From the NCBI GenBank assembly GCA_026315105.1, contig CM048751.1:341480649-341544648 (forward strand): 64,000 nt of DNA, given 5' to 3'. Below are positions 11,372 to 21,975 of this stretch, piece after piece. Each line of letters begins with the position of its first letter. The stretch's first letter is position 1. The notes beneath the pieces are model-generated. The model made no database searches, was not told where the DNA came from, and worked only from the letters and a program-made list of their open reading frames with translations. Origin of the DNA: Locusta migratoria (taxonomy: Eukaryota > Arthropoda > Insecta > Orthoptera > Acrididae). A program made the position numbers and the translations under genes.

Positions 11372-12013
11372 TACATCTACATGGGATACTCTGAAAATCA
11401 CATTCTGTGTCTGCCAGTGGGTTCATCGAACCACAATTATACTATATATCTCCCATTCCATTCTCGAATAGCGCGCGGGAAGAAACAACACCTGAATCTC
11501 TCCGTTCGAGCTCTGATGTCTCGTATTTTATTCTGATGGTCATTTCTACCTATGTAACTGGGAGTCAACAATACATTTTCGCATTCGGAGGAGAACGTTG
11601 GGCCGGCCGCGGTGGCCGAGGGGACTGAGGCGCTTCAGTCACGGTCTACACGGTCACTACGGTCGGGGGTTCGAATCCCCCCTCGGGCATGGATATTTGT
11701 GCCGTCCTTAGTGTTAGCTAGCTCATAAGTAGTTTGTAACTTTAGGGACTGATGAGCCCGTAGTTAAGTTCCTTAAGCTTAACAAACATTTGAACATTTC
11801 GGGAACGTTGACGATTGGAGTTTCGCAAGTAGCCCACATCGCGCACAAGCGCCGTTGTTGTAATGATTCCCATCCCAGATCCTGTATCATTTCTGTAACG
11901 CTGTCTCCCTGTATCGTGACAATACGAAACGAGCTGCCCTTCTTTGCACTTTTTTGATGTCCTCCGTTAAACCCGCCTGATAAGGATCCCACTCTGGTCT
12001 GCAATACTCCAAA
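11372..12013 (-). pseudogene. CR1-like LINE 'B', 3' end, split by a SINE
   Basis: This is the same family as 9244-9815, with shared landmarks GGATACTCTG, AATAGCGCGCGGGAAGAAA and CGAGCTGCCCTT. The minus-strand frame reads GDSVTEMIQDLGWESLQQRR. It is interrupted by a SINE at 11601-11802. Its 3' end lies about 35 bp from the phospholipase acceptor at 11336/11337, in antisense sequence context shared with the gene's strand. Confidence 0.85.
11601..11802 (+). mobile_element. tRNA-derived SINE (main family), copy 2
   Basis: Full-length copy: GGCCGCGGTGGCCGAG head, GGTTCGAATCCCCCC B box, and ACTGATGAGCCCGTAGTTAA body. The LINE 'B' sequence is duplicated on each side (GAACGTTG at 11593-11600 and 11803-11810). 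Confidence 0.92.
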
Positions 12014-12110
12014 TCAGTCATCAGTGTATAACTCGTACACATTATAAAAATGGATTTTCTTATTCAGTACGTTTGGAAATTATCATCTTCCAAGACTTTA
12101 TTTTGTACGT

Positions 12111-13675
12111 TATTACTCTCCTGGCTATTAACATTGCTACACCACGAAGATGACGTGCTAGACGCGAAATTTAACCGACAGGAAGAAGATGCTGTGATAT
12201 GCAAATGGTTACCTTTTCAGAGCATTCACGTGCTGACATGAGGAAAGTTTCCAACCGATTTCTCATACAAAATCCGCAGTTGACCGGCGTTGCCTGGTGA
12301 AACGTTGTTGTGATGCCTTGTGTAAGGAGGAGAAATGTGTACCAGCACGTTTCCGTCGGATCGTAGCCTATAGCGATTGCGGTTTCTCGTATCGCGACAT
12401 TGCTGCTCGCGTTAGTCGCGATCCAATGACTGTTAGCAGAATATGGGTTCGGTGGGTTCAGGAGGGCAATACGGAACGCCGTGCTGGATCCCAACGGCCT
12501 CGTATCACTAGCAGTCGAGATGACAGGCATCTTATCCGCATAGCTGTAACGGATCGTGTAGCCACGTTTCGATCCCTGAGTCAACAGATTGGGGCCGGCC
12601 GCGGTGGCCGGGGGTACTGAGGCGCTCCAGTCACGGTCTGCACGGCCATTACGGTCGGGGGTTCGAATCCCCCCTCGGGCATGGATATATGTGCCGTCCT
12701 TAGGATTAGCTAGTTCATAAGTAGTTTCTAAGTTTAGGGACTGATGACCCCGTAGTTAAGTCCCATAAGCTATACAAACATTTCAACATTTTTGAACAGA
12801 TTGGGACGTTTGCAAGACAACAACCATCATCACGAACAGTTCGACGACGTTTGCAGCAGCATGGACTATTAAGTCGGAGATTATGGCTTCGGTTACCGTT
12901 GACGCTGTATCAAAGACAGGAGCGCCTGCGATTATGTACGCAACGACAAACCTGGGTGCACGAATGGCAAAACGTCAATTTTTCGGATGAATCCGGGTTC
13001 TGTTTACAGCATCATCATGGTCTCATCCGTGTTTGGCGACATCGCAGTGAACGCACATTGGAAGCGTGTATTCGTCATCGCTATACTGGACTATCACCCG
13101 GAGTGATGGTATGGGGTGCCATTGGTTACACGTCTCGGTCACCTCTTGTTCGCATCGACGAACAGTGGTCGTTACATTCCAGATGTATTACGACACGTGG
13201 CTCAACCCTCCATTCGACCCCTGCGAAACCCTACATTTCAGCAGGATAATCCATGACCGCATGTTGCAGGTCCTGTACGGCCCTTCCTGGATACGGAAAA
13301 TGTTCGACTGCTGCCCGGGCCAGGACATTCTCCAGATCTCTGACCAATTGAAAACGTCTGGTCAATGGTGGCCCAGCAACTGGCTCGTCACAATACGCCG
13401 GTCACTACTCTTGATGAACTGTGGTGTCGTGTTGAAGCTGCATGGGCATCTGTACCTGTACACGCCATCCAATCTCTGTTTGACAATGTCCAGGCGTATC
13501 AAGGCCGTTATTACGGCCAGAGGTGGTTGTTCTGAGTACTGATTTCTCAGGGTCTATGCACTCAAGCTGCGTGAAAATGTAATCACATGTCAGCTCTAGT
13601 ATAATATATTTGTCCAATGAATACCCGTTATCACCTGCACTTCTTGGTATAAAAATTTTAATGGCCAGTAGTGTA
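12111..13675 (+). pseudogene. Tc1-like (DD34E) transposon with broken transposase
   Basis: The element runs from a TA with degraded left terminus (CTGGCTATTAAC) to the right terminus AATGGCCAGTAGTGTA at 13675. The transposase begins near 12297. Its helix-turn-helix part reads RIVAYSDCGFSYRDIAARVS and SRIWVRWVQEGNTERR, and the catalytic part resumes at 12851 with VNFSDESGF (first Asp) and GVMVWGAIGYTS. The later D and E blocks (about 13240-13500) are readable only by changing frames. A SINE lies at 12594-12794. It cannot encode an intact enzyme. Confidence 0.87.
12594..12794 (+). mobile_element. tRNA-derived SINE (main family), copy 3
   Basis: Full-length SINE inserted in the Tc1-like transposase. 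A perfect 11-bp target duplication, AACAGATTGGG, flanks it at 12583-12593 and 12795-12805. Confidence 0.93.
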
Positions 13676-14155
13676 GAATGAAATTTTCACTCTGCAGCGG
13701 AGTGTGCGCTGATGTGAAACATCGTGGCAGATTAAAATTCTGATCCGGAACCGGAACGTGGACCTGGGATTCTTGCTTTTCGAGGGCAAGCGCTCTACTA
13801 CTGAGCTTTCCCGACACGACTCACGGTTCGTCTTCGCAACTTCAATTCTGCCAGTACCTCGCCTGCCAGGAAGTTCCACATCAGCGCACACTCCGCTGCA
13901 GAGTGAAAGTTTCGTTCTGGAAACATCCCTTACGGTGCGGCTAAGCCATATCTCCATCATAACCTTTCTTCCAAGAGTGCTAGTTCCTCAAGTTTCACAG
14001 GAGAACTTCTGTGAAGTTTGGAAAGTAGGAGGCGAGGTACAGGCAGAATTGAAGTTGTCAGGACGGACCGTAATTTGAGTCGGGGAAGCTCAGTGGTACT
14101 CAACTTGCCTGCGAAAGGCAAGGGTCCCAGTTTCGAGTCCCAGTTCCGACAAACA
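13676..14155. mobile_element. Decayed palindromic tRNA-bearing element
   Basis: This is a diverged relative of the palindrome at 34834-35270, sharing CACTCTGCAGCGGAGTGTGC at the left, CCAAGAGTGCTAGT in the spacer, and GTGAAGTTTGGAAAGTAGGA in the right arm. A tRNA-like unit is mirrored in both arms (about 13745-13830 minus, 14085-14155 plus, with GCCTGCGAAAGGCAAGG). It carries an extra short duplication of its end near 13870-13915. It starts directly after the Tc1-like terminus. Confidence 0.7.
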
Positions 14156-14849
14156 ATTCCAATTTGTCCGCTATTGTCAGTGATACTTTCGTGAGTGTTT
14201 TACTTCAGTAAAATAAAACGAATTCGCCCTCAGTCACAAAATTGTGTTTTATTGTACACAATGCGTTTCGAGCCCTGAGGGCTCATCATCAGCTGCCTCT
14301 GTGATTTTTTCACATGTTTAAAGGCCTGGGTCTGTCAAGATAAAAAAGTTGGCTGAAAAAATAAACTTTTTAAAAACTAAAAAACTTTTAAAAACAGGTT
14401 CATGTCATTAAAGAAATGTAACAATTGACTCACTTATAAAAAAGTGGTGCAGAAACAAGTCTGGTGCAGTATGGTAACTGTCTTCTCGTCTTGAAGCACA
14501 TTGTGGAATAACAACAACTCAAAAACTTACAGCTATGAATTGGCTCCACTTCAGTATTACTGAGATGCTTTGTACAAATAAAGGTGTTTAATTTTATATA
14601 CACAAACATGTTTTGTTTTTTGTATATATAAAAAATATACAGATTTTAAAATTTTCTACATTATAAATTTATAAATTTGTATTATTTCATAAGAAATTTG
14701 TGGAAACATTAATTATGCTTATAGGTTGGCAATTACTTTGTAATGTTAAGTATCTGTGTTACCAAACTTTTGAAATTACTAAAAGCCTGTGGCTGGTAAA
14801 TTCTGTTTGTTCATTTAGCATGTTTTCATTATATTTTACTTTACGTAAC
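14156..14849. other. Non-genic, with a hammerhead-like motif
   Basis: At 14263-14293 the minus strand reads CTGATGATGAGCCC, then GGGCTCGAAACGC. A perfect 6-bp stem (GAGCCC/GGGCTC) joins CTGATGA to GAAAC. This resembles Penelope-like terminal ribozyme motifs. The rest is AT-rich with no gene. Confidence 0.4.
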
Positions 14850-15360
14850 AAAATTTCTAATTGTTCAAGTAAGTCAAGTTTTTTGTCATTTATTTGTGTG
14901 TAAAGTACTGTTAGGCTATTGTGGTCATCACTAACAAAACACAATGAGTAAAACCACAAACAAAACACAAATATTTACAAGTATTCCCTATTTAGGCATA
15001 GTTTCTCAAAAATAGCCAACTTATTCAAGAACACCAATAATACAATATCTCTTTCCGCTAACAACAAACTTACCACACACCATTACCACACACAGTAAAC
15101 AAAAACACTTCAAATAAAGAATACAGTGGAATATATAAATTACAATGTAACAGCTTATGTAAGTAAGACTGAAATAAGTTTTCACACAGGTTGCACAGGA
15201 CAGACTGATGCTTTTAGATTTAATCATTTTGACAAATCGACAATATCGACATCTATACCTCAATAAACATAAACTGACATCCACAATAGCCTAACAGTAC
15301 TCCACACAAAAATAAATGACAAAAAACGTGATTGACTCGAACAATTATTTGACTGTAATG
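14850..15360. repeat. Inverted repeat, ~90-bp arms
   Basis: The block TTTTTTGTCATTTATTT plus GTACTGTTAGGCTATTGTGG at 14878-14922 recurs inverted at 15277-15325 (CCACAATAGCCTAACAGTAC). The arms extend to about 14850-14940 and 15270-15360, with a roughly 330-bp AT-rich loop. There is no recognised protein. Confidence 0.7.
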
Positions 15361-15480
15361 AGTACTGATATTCCGGCTGGCCAGTCAACCCCTGCCACAT
15401 GGCATACGCACATACACAAGAGGCATGCAAATTGCCTACATTCAATGGCGCAACATCATAACTACAGCTGTGCCTCCTGA

Positions 15481-15681
15481 AATCAAATGTTCAAATGTTT
15501 GTAAAGTCTATGGGACTTAACTACGGGGTCATCAATCCCTAAACTTACAAACTACTTATGAACTACTTACGAACTAGGACGGCACAAATATCCATGCCCG
15601 TGGGGGGATTCGAACCCCCGACCGCAGTGGCCGTGCAGACCGTGACTGAAGCGCCTCAGTCCCCTCGGCTACCGCGGCCGG
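15481..15681 (-). mobile_element. tRNA-derived SINE (main family), copy 4
   Basis: Reverse-strand full-length copy (GGGGATTCGAACCCCCGACC at the head side). A perfect 13-bp duplication, CTGTGCCTCCTGA, flanks it at 15468-15480 and 15682-15694. Confidence 0.93.
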
Positions 15682-15694
15682 CTGTGCCTCCTGA

Positions 15695-16150
15695 CCCAAG
15701 TTGAAGGACCACCGTTTATTGTAAAATTAATTCTAACTGAAGGTATCCAGTTAAAAGCTTACATTAAACACATAATTCTGACAGTAAAAGCCAGATACAG
15801 GATTCGCGTGAACTACGGACTACTTCCTGCAACAGAATCTTGTTCTCCGGACCAAAATTTAGAACTGACTCAAAGTTTACTTTAGCAGCATGAAGACAAA
15901 AAGACGGTGGCAGACACACGTCGTAGATCACGATAACTACACACAATCATTAATATACAAGCCACCGCGAACTAAACCATTTCATGAAGGTGGCTGAGAG
16001 AACATTTACGGCGCAACGGAATTAAAATATGATAATTCACATCTGAATTTGTTCTCAGCACTGGTGAAAAACAATATTAAATAAAAAGGTTTTCTCTTTG
16101 AGATTAATCACAGAACGTCGATTTGTAAAAGCAGACCCTGAGTTACAACA
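15695..16150. other. No gene seen
   Basis: AT-rich sequence between a SINE and the start of recognisable Penelope-like coding sequence. It may be the 5' part of that element, but nothing in it is diagnostic. Confidence 0.4.
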
Positions 16151-16152
16151 TT

Positions 16153-17417
16153 AAGAATTCGGTGGATTTCCTACGTCGATTGGAGGGTTTGCACTTGGCA
16201 GACTCGGATATTTTAGTACGTTTTGATGTGGTTTCTCTTTTCACTCGTGTTCCTCTGTCTGATTCGTTGCAACTAATTGAGACGAAATTTTATACTGATT
16301 TAACGAATTTATTTCGACATGTTTTGACTTCCACCTACTTTTTATTCAATGACGAGTAGTATGAGCAGACAGATGAAGTTGGGTTGGGAAGCCCTTTGTC
16401 ACACATCCTTGCTAATTTATTCATGAAAGACTTTGAAGATCGTGCATTAGAGTCAGTGGCGTTGAAACATTCTTTTTTTTTCAGATATGTAGGCGACACT
16501 TTTGTTGCTCGACCTCATGGTAGTGAGAGCTTGAATTACTTTTTGGAACATATAAATTCAATCCACCCCAACATCCGTTTCACAATGGAAGTGGAAAAGA
16601 ATAGTTGCCTTCCCTTCCTTGATGTGTTGGTCAGGCGAAAGGCAGATGGTACGTTGGGACGTGCTGTTAATAGGAAGCCAACGCATACTGATTTGTATCT
16701 GCAAGCGGATAGTTGTCGCCACCCAGCTCAACGTGAAAAGGGTTCTTCGAACCTTTAGTGCATAGGGCTCACGTCATTTCTGACCCGGAAAGTTTGCCCA
16801 CTGAGCTGTCTCATCTGGACGTAACCTTTCGACAGAATGGCTATGGTGAAGGGCAAATTAAAAGAGCGTTGCGCTATCGACCACATGTGCAACGGGCTAG
16901 TGATGATAACACTGAGTCGGCACCCACGTCAGTGGCCTTTCTGCTATACGTTGGCAGTACTTCCAATAAGATTGGCCGCAGTTTGCGTAAAAACAATGTA
17001 AAATGTGTGTTTCGTCCACCTTCTAAAATTAAGGCACAGTTGGTATCAGTTAAGGATGATCTCGGTTTGCGCAAGGCGGGTGTCTATCGTATCGTATCGT
17101 ATCCCATGTCATATGTTTGTCAAACTATTAGGACTGTTGAGAACCGTTGTATTGAGCATAAACGTCACACGTTTACAAGAGCCAAACAAATCTGCTGTGG
17201 CCGAACATTGTCTTGACACAGGTCACCCTATGGAATACAACAAAACGGAAATTCTGACATGCACTTCCAACTACTGGGACTGTGTTATCAAGGAAGCGAT
17301 AGAAATAAAACTAGGTGACAACCTTATGATTAGGGATGGAGCCTTCTGCTTAAATTCCGCTTGGGATCCTTCTCTCTCTCTCTCTTGTCAAAAATCAGAG
17401 GGACAAAACTAATCGGA
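16153..17417 (+). pseudogene. Penelope-like element: RT plus GIY-YIG domain, broken
   Basis: Plus-strand blocks in order are: SFDVVSLF-type motif (ILVRFDVVSLFTRVPLSDS, 16200-16270), MGSPLSHILANLFMKDFED (16384+), palm motif FFFRYVGDTF (16470-16500), and FLDVLVRRKADGTLGR with NRKPTHTDLYL (16610-16705). After a frameshift comes FRQNGYGEGQIKRAL and KAGVYRIVSYP (GIY-YIG start), then in another frame NKSAVAEHCLDTGHPMEYN. The RT-to-GIY-YIG order is characteristic of endonuclease-bearing Penelope-like elements. The catalytic YVDD is YVGD, a stop falls at about 16357, and at least two frameshifts are present. The 5' part (N-terminal RT) is missing. Confidence 0.9.
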
Positions 17418-19320
17418 CCTCATCCGTCGAGAATCGATATTTATTGTCAATATTCTGACCGTTTTCATCTTTGGTCGTGTCGGCGCTGTGTGCTTGCTTC
17501 CTCGGTAAGTGTTGTCTTTCCTATTGACTCATTGAAAACCGAGGTTTTAAAGATCGTTGCGCATTGCTTCCTGACTGCAGTTCCGCCTTTAAAATGGCAG
17601 GGTAGTCTCCTGCCGAAATATCGGCCGTCGTCGATTTTGTTACCTTGCAGCATATCCGTAAGTTTTTCGTAGTAAGGACTATTCCCTCTATATTTCTGTG
17701 GCCGGAAGTGCAGTTGATCTATATTTCTGAATTTAAAAAAATCCAACAGCTGTGGTTATGGTTTTTATTGCAAAAGCAACTGGTTTCGGTACCTCACTCA
17801 CCCCATCCTGAAACCCTACATATCACAGACAAGTGTAAAAACAAATACGCAGTAACGTATGTGCACGACACCATTCAAGCTGGGGCTGCGATCTAATATC
17901 TTTTCGTTAGAAACTGCATGAACAGAAGTTCCAATATCGTTAGTTTCAAATTGCTTTATTGATCTGTTTCGGCAATTCTATGTTACTATCTTCAAGTCTA
18001 TAAGACATGTATAACACTAGTATACACAGACTATATGTAACTGTAACACATTACATAATATACATTAAACATAATTACACACCTATTAATACTGAAATAT
18101 AACCTGGTAAAATTTCGTCATATTAACATTGTATTATTGAATATAGGTATGCCGATAAAACATTTTTGTGTCCATGGTAAAATATGTTGGATCCATATTT
18201 TAAGCAAAACACTTTTTATAAAGTGGTATCAAAGATCTTCTATAATCGGCACATGCATTATAAAATCGATATGTGTATTGAACATTTACGTTCAGTGATA
18301 TCGAATGTTAAAACAGTCTAGGTAGAACAAAGGCTTCATGATAGTGAGTTTTGTAAGATTACAGATATTTTGCATTTACGTTGTCATGGATAAAATTTCG
18401 CATTTAAAACTCTACTTGTTTTTAAAGTCACGGATAAAATAAATCATAAACACACTATTAACATTGTCTCAGTATAAAACATGATGATGTAATGGAAGCA
18501 CAAACTTTGTTTTCGTGATCTTTTGTATAAAATAATAATTAAAAACGTTATCTGTGTAAAACTATGCGTCATTTACCTGTGGAGCGTTAAGTGAGGGTTA
18601 CAGTAAAATTATGTATTAATATTATGTAATAGTGGTGCCATGAATAAGGAGCCATAGTTGTATTTCTTATGATATTGATAACCTAACTGCAAATTAGCAG
18701 ACACAAAAACGCCTGGGTTTGTATCTATTGTGACAAATGGTCAGATATATAATAGCGATCTGGTGCTTCAGGTCTACAGTCATGCCTATGGTACTGTAGG
18801 TCTACAACCAAATACTATGGGTTACCTATTGTCTACAAATAACAGCGCAGAAGAACTACATATTAATATGCAAAAAAACAGATGGAATGTGAAATACTTT
18901 TGCGTGGGACGAAGTGTCGGGCATTATGAACTCATAATTTAGGTGAAAGAAAAGAGGTAAGAATTTTTTAGCCATATCTGCTACATTTAATAGGTAATAG
19001 TATAGATTGCATCATAAAATTATGAACTAGTCTTGTTGTAGTTAAATAACAATAATTAGGCAAATTCCGGTGGAGAGGAAGTGACAAAGATGTGGAACAG
19101 GTAGGCAGACAAAGACAAATGAATGAAGCCATGAACGAAATAGAATTTATCATATCAAGATGAAGTTCACAACTATAAAGTCCTAAAACAAAATTATAAT
19201 TGTTACATAACCATCACATATTTACATTCTGTTGAACTGGTTGGAAGCAGTACTTATGTCATATTATGTAGTAAACATGAAAAGCACAAAGGAAACAAAT
19301 ATTATTAATTATTTAATATG
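17418..19320. other. No gene; possible Penelope-like 3' sequence, then AT-rich
   Basis: 17418-17690 follows the Penelope-like frame and is probably its 3' non-coding part. At 17964-17995 the minus strand has CTTGAAGATAG, then GCCGAAACAG, a weak relative of the terminal ribozyme-like motif. From about 18000 to 19320 the sequence is AT-rich with only short spurious frames. Confidence 0.4.
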
Positions 19321-19324
19321 TAAT

Positions 19325-19680
19325 TTTTTAGGTAAATGCCAAACCTTTTTTTCCTGGTTAACGTGGACTGGAGATAATGTGTTACAATTTATGAGGCATA
19401 AACCGCGTAAATGGTGTTTTGTGGAGTCTTCGGGATGTGATTGTGGAGCCTCGACACATACAATCAGGCACATAAGGGAGAGTGCGTTTGCGAGCCTTAC
19501 AAGGGCTCTGGAGTTATTTCATGTGTGCTACCCTGCGGCACTGACATGGATTACAAACTTAGATATTAAAATTTGGACTGTTAGTTGTACTTGACAGTTG
19601 TACCTGTAAAAGTATATCTGTTTTATGTTAACGATGCATGTAAGCCATAAAAAAATAAAATAAAATAAAAAAATAAAAAC
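19325..19680 (+). pseudogene. LINE C-terminal fragment with A-rich tail
   Basis: The plus-strand frame ends CDCGASTHTIRHI, then AALTWITNLDIKIW and a stop near 19594. A CxCG...H cluster followed by a short tail is typical of the last residues of several arthropod LINE ORFs. An (AAAATA)n tail at about 19648-19680 marks the 3' end. Confidence 0.65.
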
Positions 19681-19769
19681 GGGACAAAAAGTAAGACTAT
19701 ATATAGCCTGATCTCATCAAAGTGAATATACTACTTATAGAAATCATGTACAGGGTGGTCCTAAAATAT

Positions 19770-19934
19770 GAGGGATACAACTTAATAGTGGCAACTATTA
19801 ATTCACAAAGATGTAAAATCGTTAGATGTTTGAACCTGTTCCTGTCCTTCAAACTAGTCACCAGCATTGTATAGAACCCGTTGCTAGCGATATTGAAAGC
19901 GTATTTCACCGTTGACGGTGCGAATGGAGCGGTC
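19770..19934 (-). pseudogene. mariner transposon, 3' end
   Basis: TACAGGGTGGTCC at about 19750-19765 looks like a mariner terminus. The minus-strand reading FQYR, RVLYNAGD, FEGQ resembles the last residues of mariner transposases. The rest of the transposase lies at 21175-21960 on the same strand, separated by LINE sequence. Confidence 0.55.
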
Positions 19935-20886
19935 TACTGCCTGGAATAGGTTCACAGATTTGTGACTGGCTGGAAGACTTCCTAAGTAATAGAACTCAGT
20001 ACGTTGTTCTCGACGGCGAGTGTTCATTAGAGACGAGTGTATCGTCAGGCATGCCCCAGGGGAGTGTGATAGGACCGCTATTTTTCTATATATGTATATA
20101 TAAATGATCTAATGGACAGACTAACTTGTAATTTGCGACTGTTTGCTGATGATGCTGTGGTGTATGGGAGGGTGTCGTCATTAATTGACTGTAATAGCAT
20201 ACGGGATAACTTAGACAATATTTCTAGTTGGTGCGAAGAATGGCAGCTAGCTCCAAATGTAGAAAAATGTAAGTTGATGTGCATGAGTAGAAAAACAATC
20301 CCATAATGTATGAGGACTGCATTAGTAGTGACCGTCGTAAGTAAGTCGCGTCGTTCAAATTTCTTGGCGTAACATTGCAGAGCGATATGAAATGGAACGA
20401 ATATGTAACGGCAGTTGTAAGGCGGAGAGCCGATTTCGGTTTATTGAGAGAATTTTGGGAAGATGTACTTCATCTGTAAAGGTGATTGCGTATGAAACGC
20501 TAGTACGACCACGTCTTGAGTATTGCTCAAGCAGCAGCAGATCAGTTTAAAGGAAGACATAGAAGCAGTTCAGAGGCGAGCACCTAGGTTTGTTACTGGT
20601 AGGTCCGACAAAGGCGCGAGTGTCACGGAAATGCAACGGGAACTCAAACGGGAATCGCTGGAGGAAATACGACGTTCTTTACGAGAAATTCTGTTGACGC
20701 ATTTTGAAGCTGAATACAGAATGATCTTCCTTCCGCCTACTTACATTTCGCACAAAGATCACAAAGACAAGATAAGAGAAATTAGGCCTCGTACAAAGGC
20801 GTATAAACATTATTTTTCCCTGCCCCCCCCCCCCCACGCACTTTACGGTGGATTGCGGTATATATATGTAGTTGTAAATGTAGTGA
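19935..20886 (+). pseudogene. CR1-like LINE 'A', 3' part
   Basis: Plus strand: GSQICDWLEDF-equivalent at 19950, then NLRLFADDAVVYGRVSS (FADD catalytic motif intact) at 20112-20175, a block with LNVEKCKLM-like sequence, and RRAPRFVTGRSDKGASVTEM at 20570-20640. Frameshifts separate these. The 3' end has the family tail (TATATATGTAGTTGTAAATG) at about 20855-20885. A C homopolymer lies at about 20823-20835. Confidence 0.85.
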
Positions 20887-21044
20887 AGCATCGGGGTGCC
20901 GTGTAAATGCATAATAATTGCGTATTCTTCTACAACTTAATAATCAACTTACTTTTTCTACTCATCAATATGTAGGTACGAACTAATTGTTTATCAAGCA
21001 ACTTTAAATGTATCTCAGCACATACCGATGAAAAACAAACAATT

Positions 21045-21175
21045 GACCGTTCTATTACTTAGAAAGTCTTCCAGCCAGTCACAAATCTGTGAACCTATTA
21101 CATAATCTCGTATCTTCGTTAGCAGTTTGTAGTGTGGCACCGCGTCAAACGCCTTTTTGAAGTCGAAGTCTGGTG
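21045..21175 (-). pseudogene. CR1-like LINE 'A' fragment, inverted
   Basis: Minus strand reads DFKKAFDAVPHYKLLTKIRD and GSQICDWLEDFLSNRT, the LINE 'A' RT segment just 5' of the sequence at 19935. It overlaps that copy by about 50 bp but points the other way. The minus-strand frame runs directly from mariner transposase into this fragment. Confidence 0.8.
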
Positions 21176-21975
21176 AACAGGTTGGGCGTCGAACCAATTC
21201 GAATCCCAAGTCGTGCATTTCTACCACTGCGACAGCTGCTGTGTGGGCTGGAGCACTGTCCTGAGGAAACAGCACTTTCATCCGTGTCAAGCTTGGACGT
21301 TTTTCAATTAGTTCCTGTTTCAAATGATCCAACAGAGCAGCATAATAGGGCCCAGTTATAGATCTGCATTTTTCCAAATAATCTGACGGGATTATACCCT
21401 GGTAATACCAAAAGACAGTGGCTATCACCTCTCCAGTTGTCAAAACAGTCTTCGCCTTCTTTGGTGCACTCTCCCCATTCTTCGTCCAGTGTTTGGACTG
21501 TTGTTTTGTGGATCCCAGTTTCATCCACAGTTATGAATCTGCGCAAAACGTCGTGTGCATTGCAGAACAGTGTGAGATTCTGAGCAGAAATGTTCTTTCG
21601 TTTCCATTTTTGGTCCAAAGTGAGCAGGAGTGGCATCCATCGCGCACAGAGCTTCTTCATGGCTAGTTTTTCATGAAGGATGTAATGCACTCGTTCACTT
21701 GAGATGCCTACAATTTTAGATATCTTGTGAGCTTTTATCGATGGTTTCCTGTGTGGTGACTTCAACGGGCCGAATGAAGCGTGGTCGGTCCATCTTCCGT
21801 GGTTCTCCGGCCACGTTTAAACTCATTGATCTTCAATGTTGGTGCAGAACACATATGGATCTCATCCAACTCGGATTTGATCTGTGCAGCTTTCCAAAAT
21901 TTCAAATGAAAATGTTTAAGGACCACACAAATTCGTTTTTCTCCATCCTAAGGGACTAACTACGCAGTTGCCACT
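21175..21975 (-). pseudogene. mariner transposase (N-terminal and central part)
   Basis: The minus strand starts near 21945 with MEKNEFVWSLN, then HKISKIVGISSERVHYIL (helix-turn-helix), LAMKKLCARWMPLLLT, RRFITVDETGIH (first Asp), ESAPKKAKTV, SITGPYYAALLDHLKQEL, and KVLFPQDSAPAHTA (second Asp region). Similarity stops at TCSPDFD, just before the third acidic residue expected in the DD34D triad. Frameshifts occur at about 21530 and 21770. The missing C-terminus is partly at 19770-19934. Confidence 0.9.

Noticed and set aside
11618..11690. A leucine- or serine-type tRNA gene
   Set aside because: It is the head of the main SINE family, present ten times with target duplications and a common non-tRNA body.
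19935..21175. LINE 5' inversion by twin priming
   Set aside because: The inverted piece lies beyond the 3' end of the sense copy rather than at its 5' end, and the two overlap, so the standard model does not fit.
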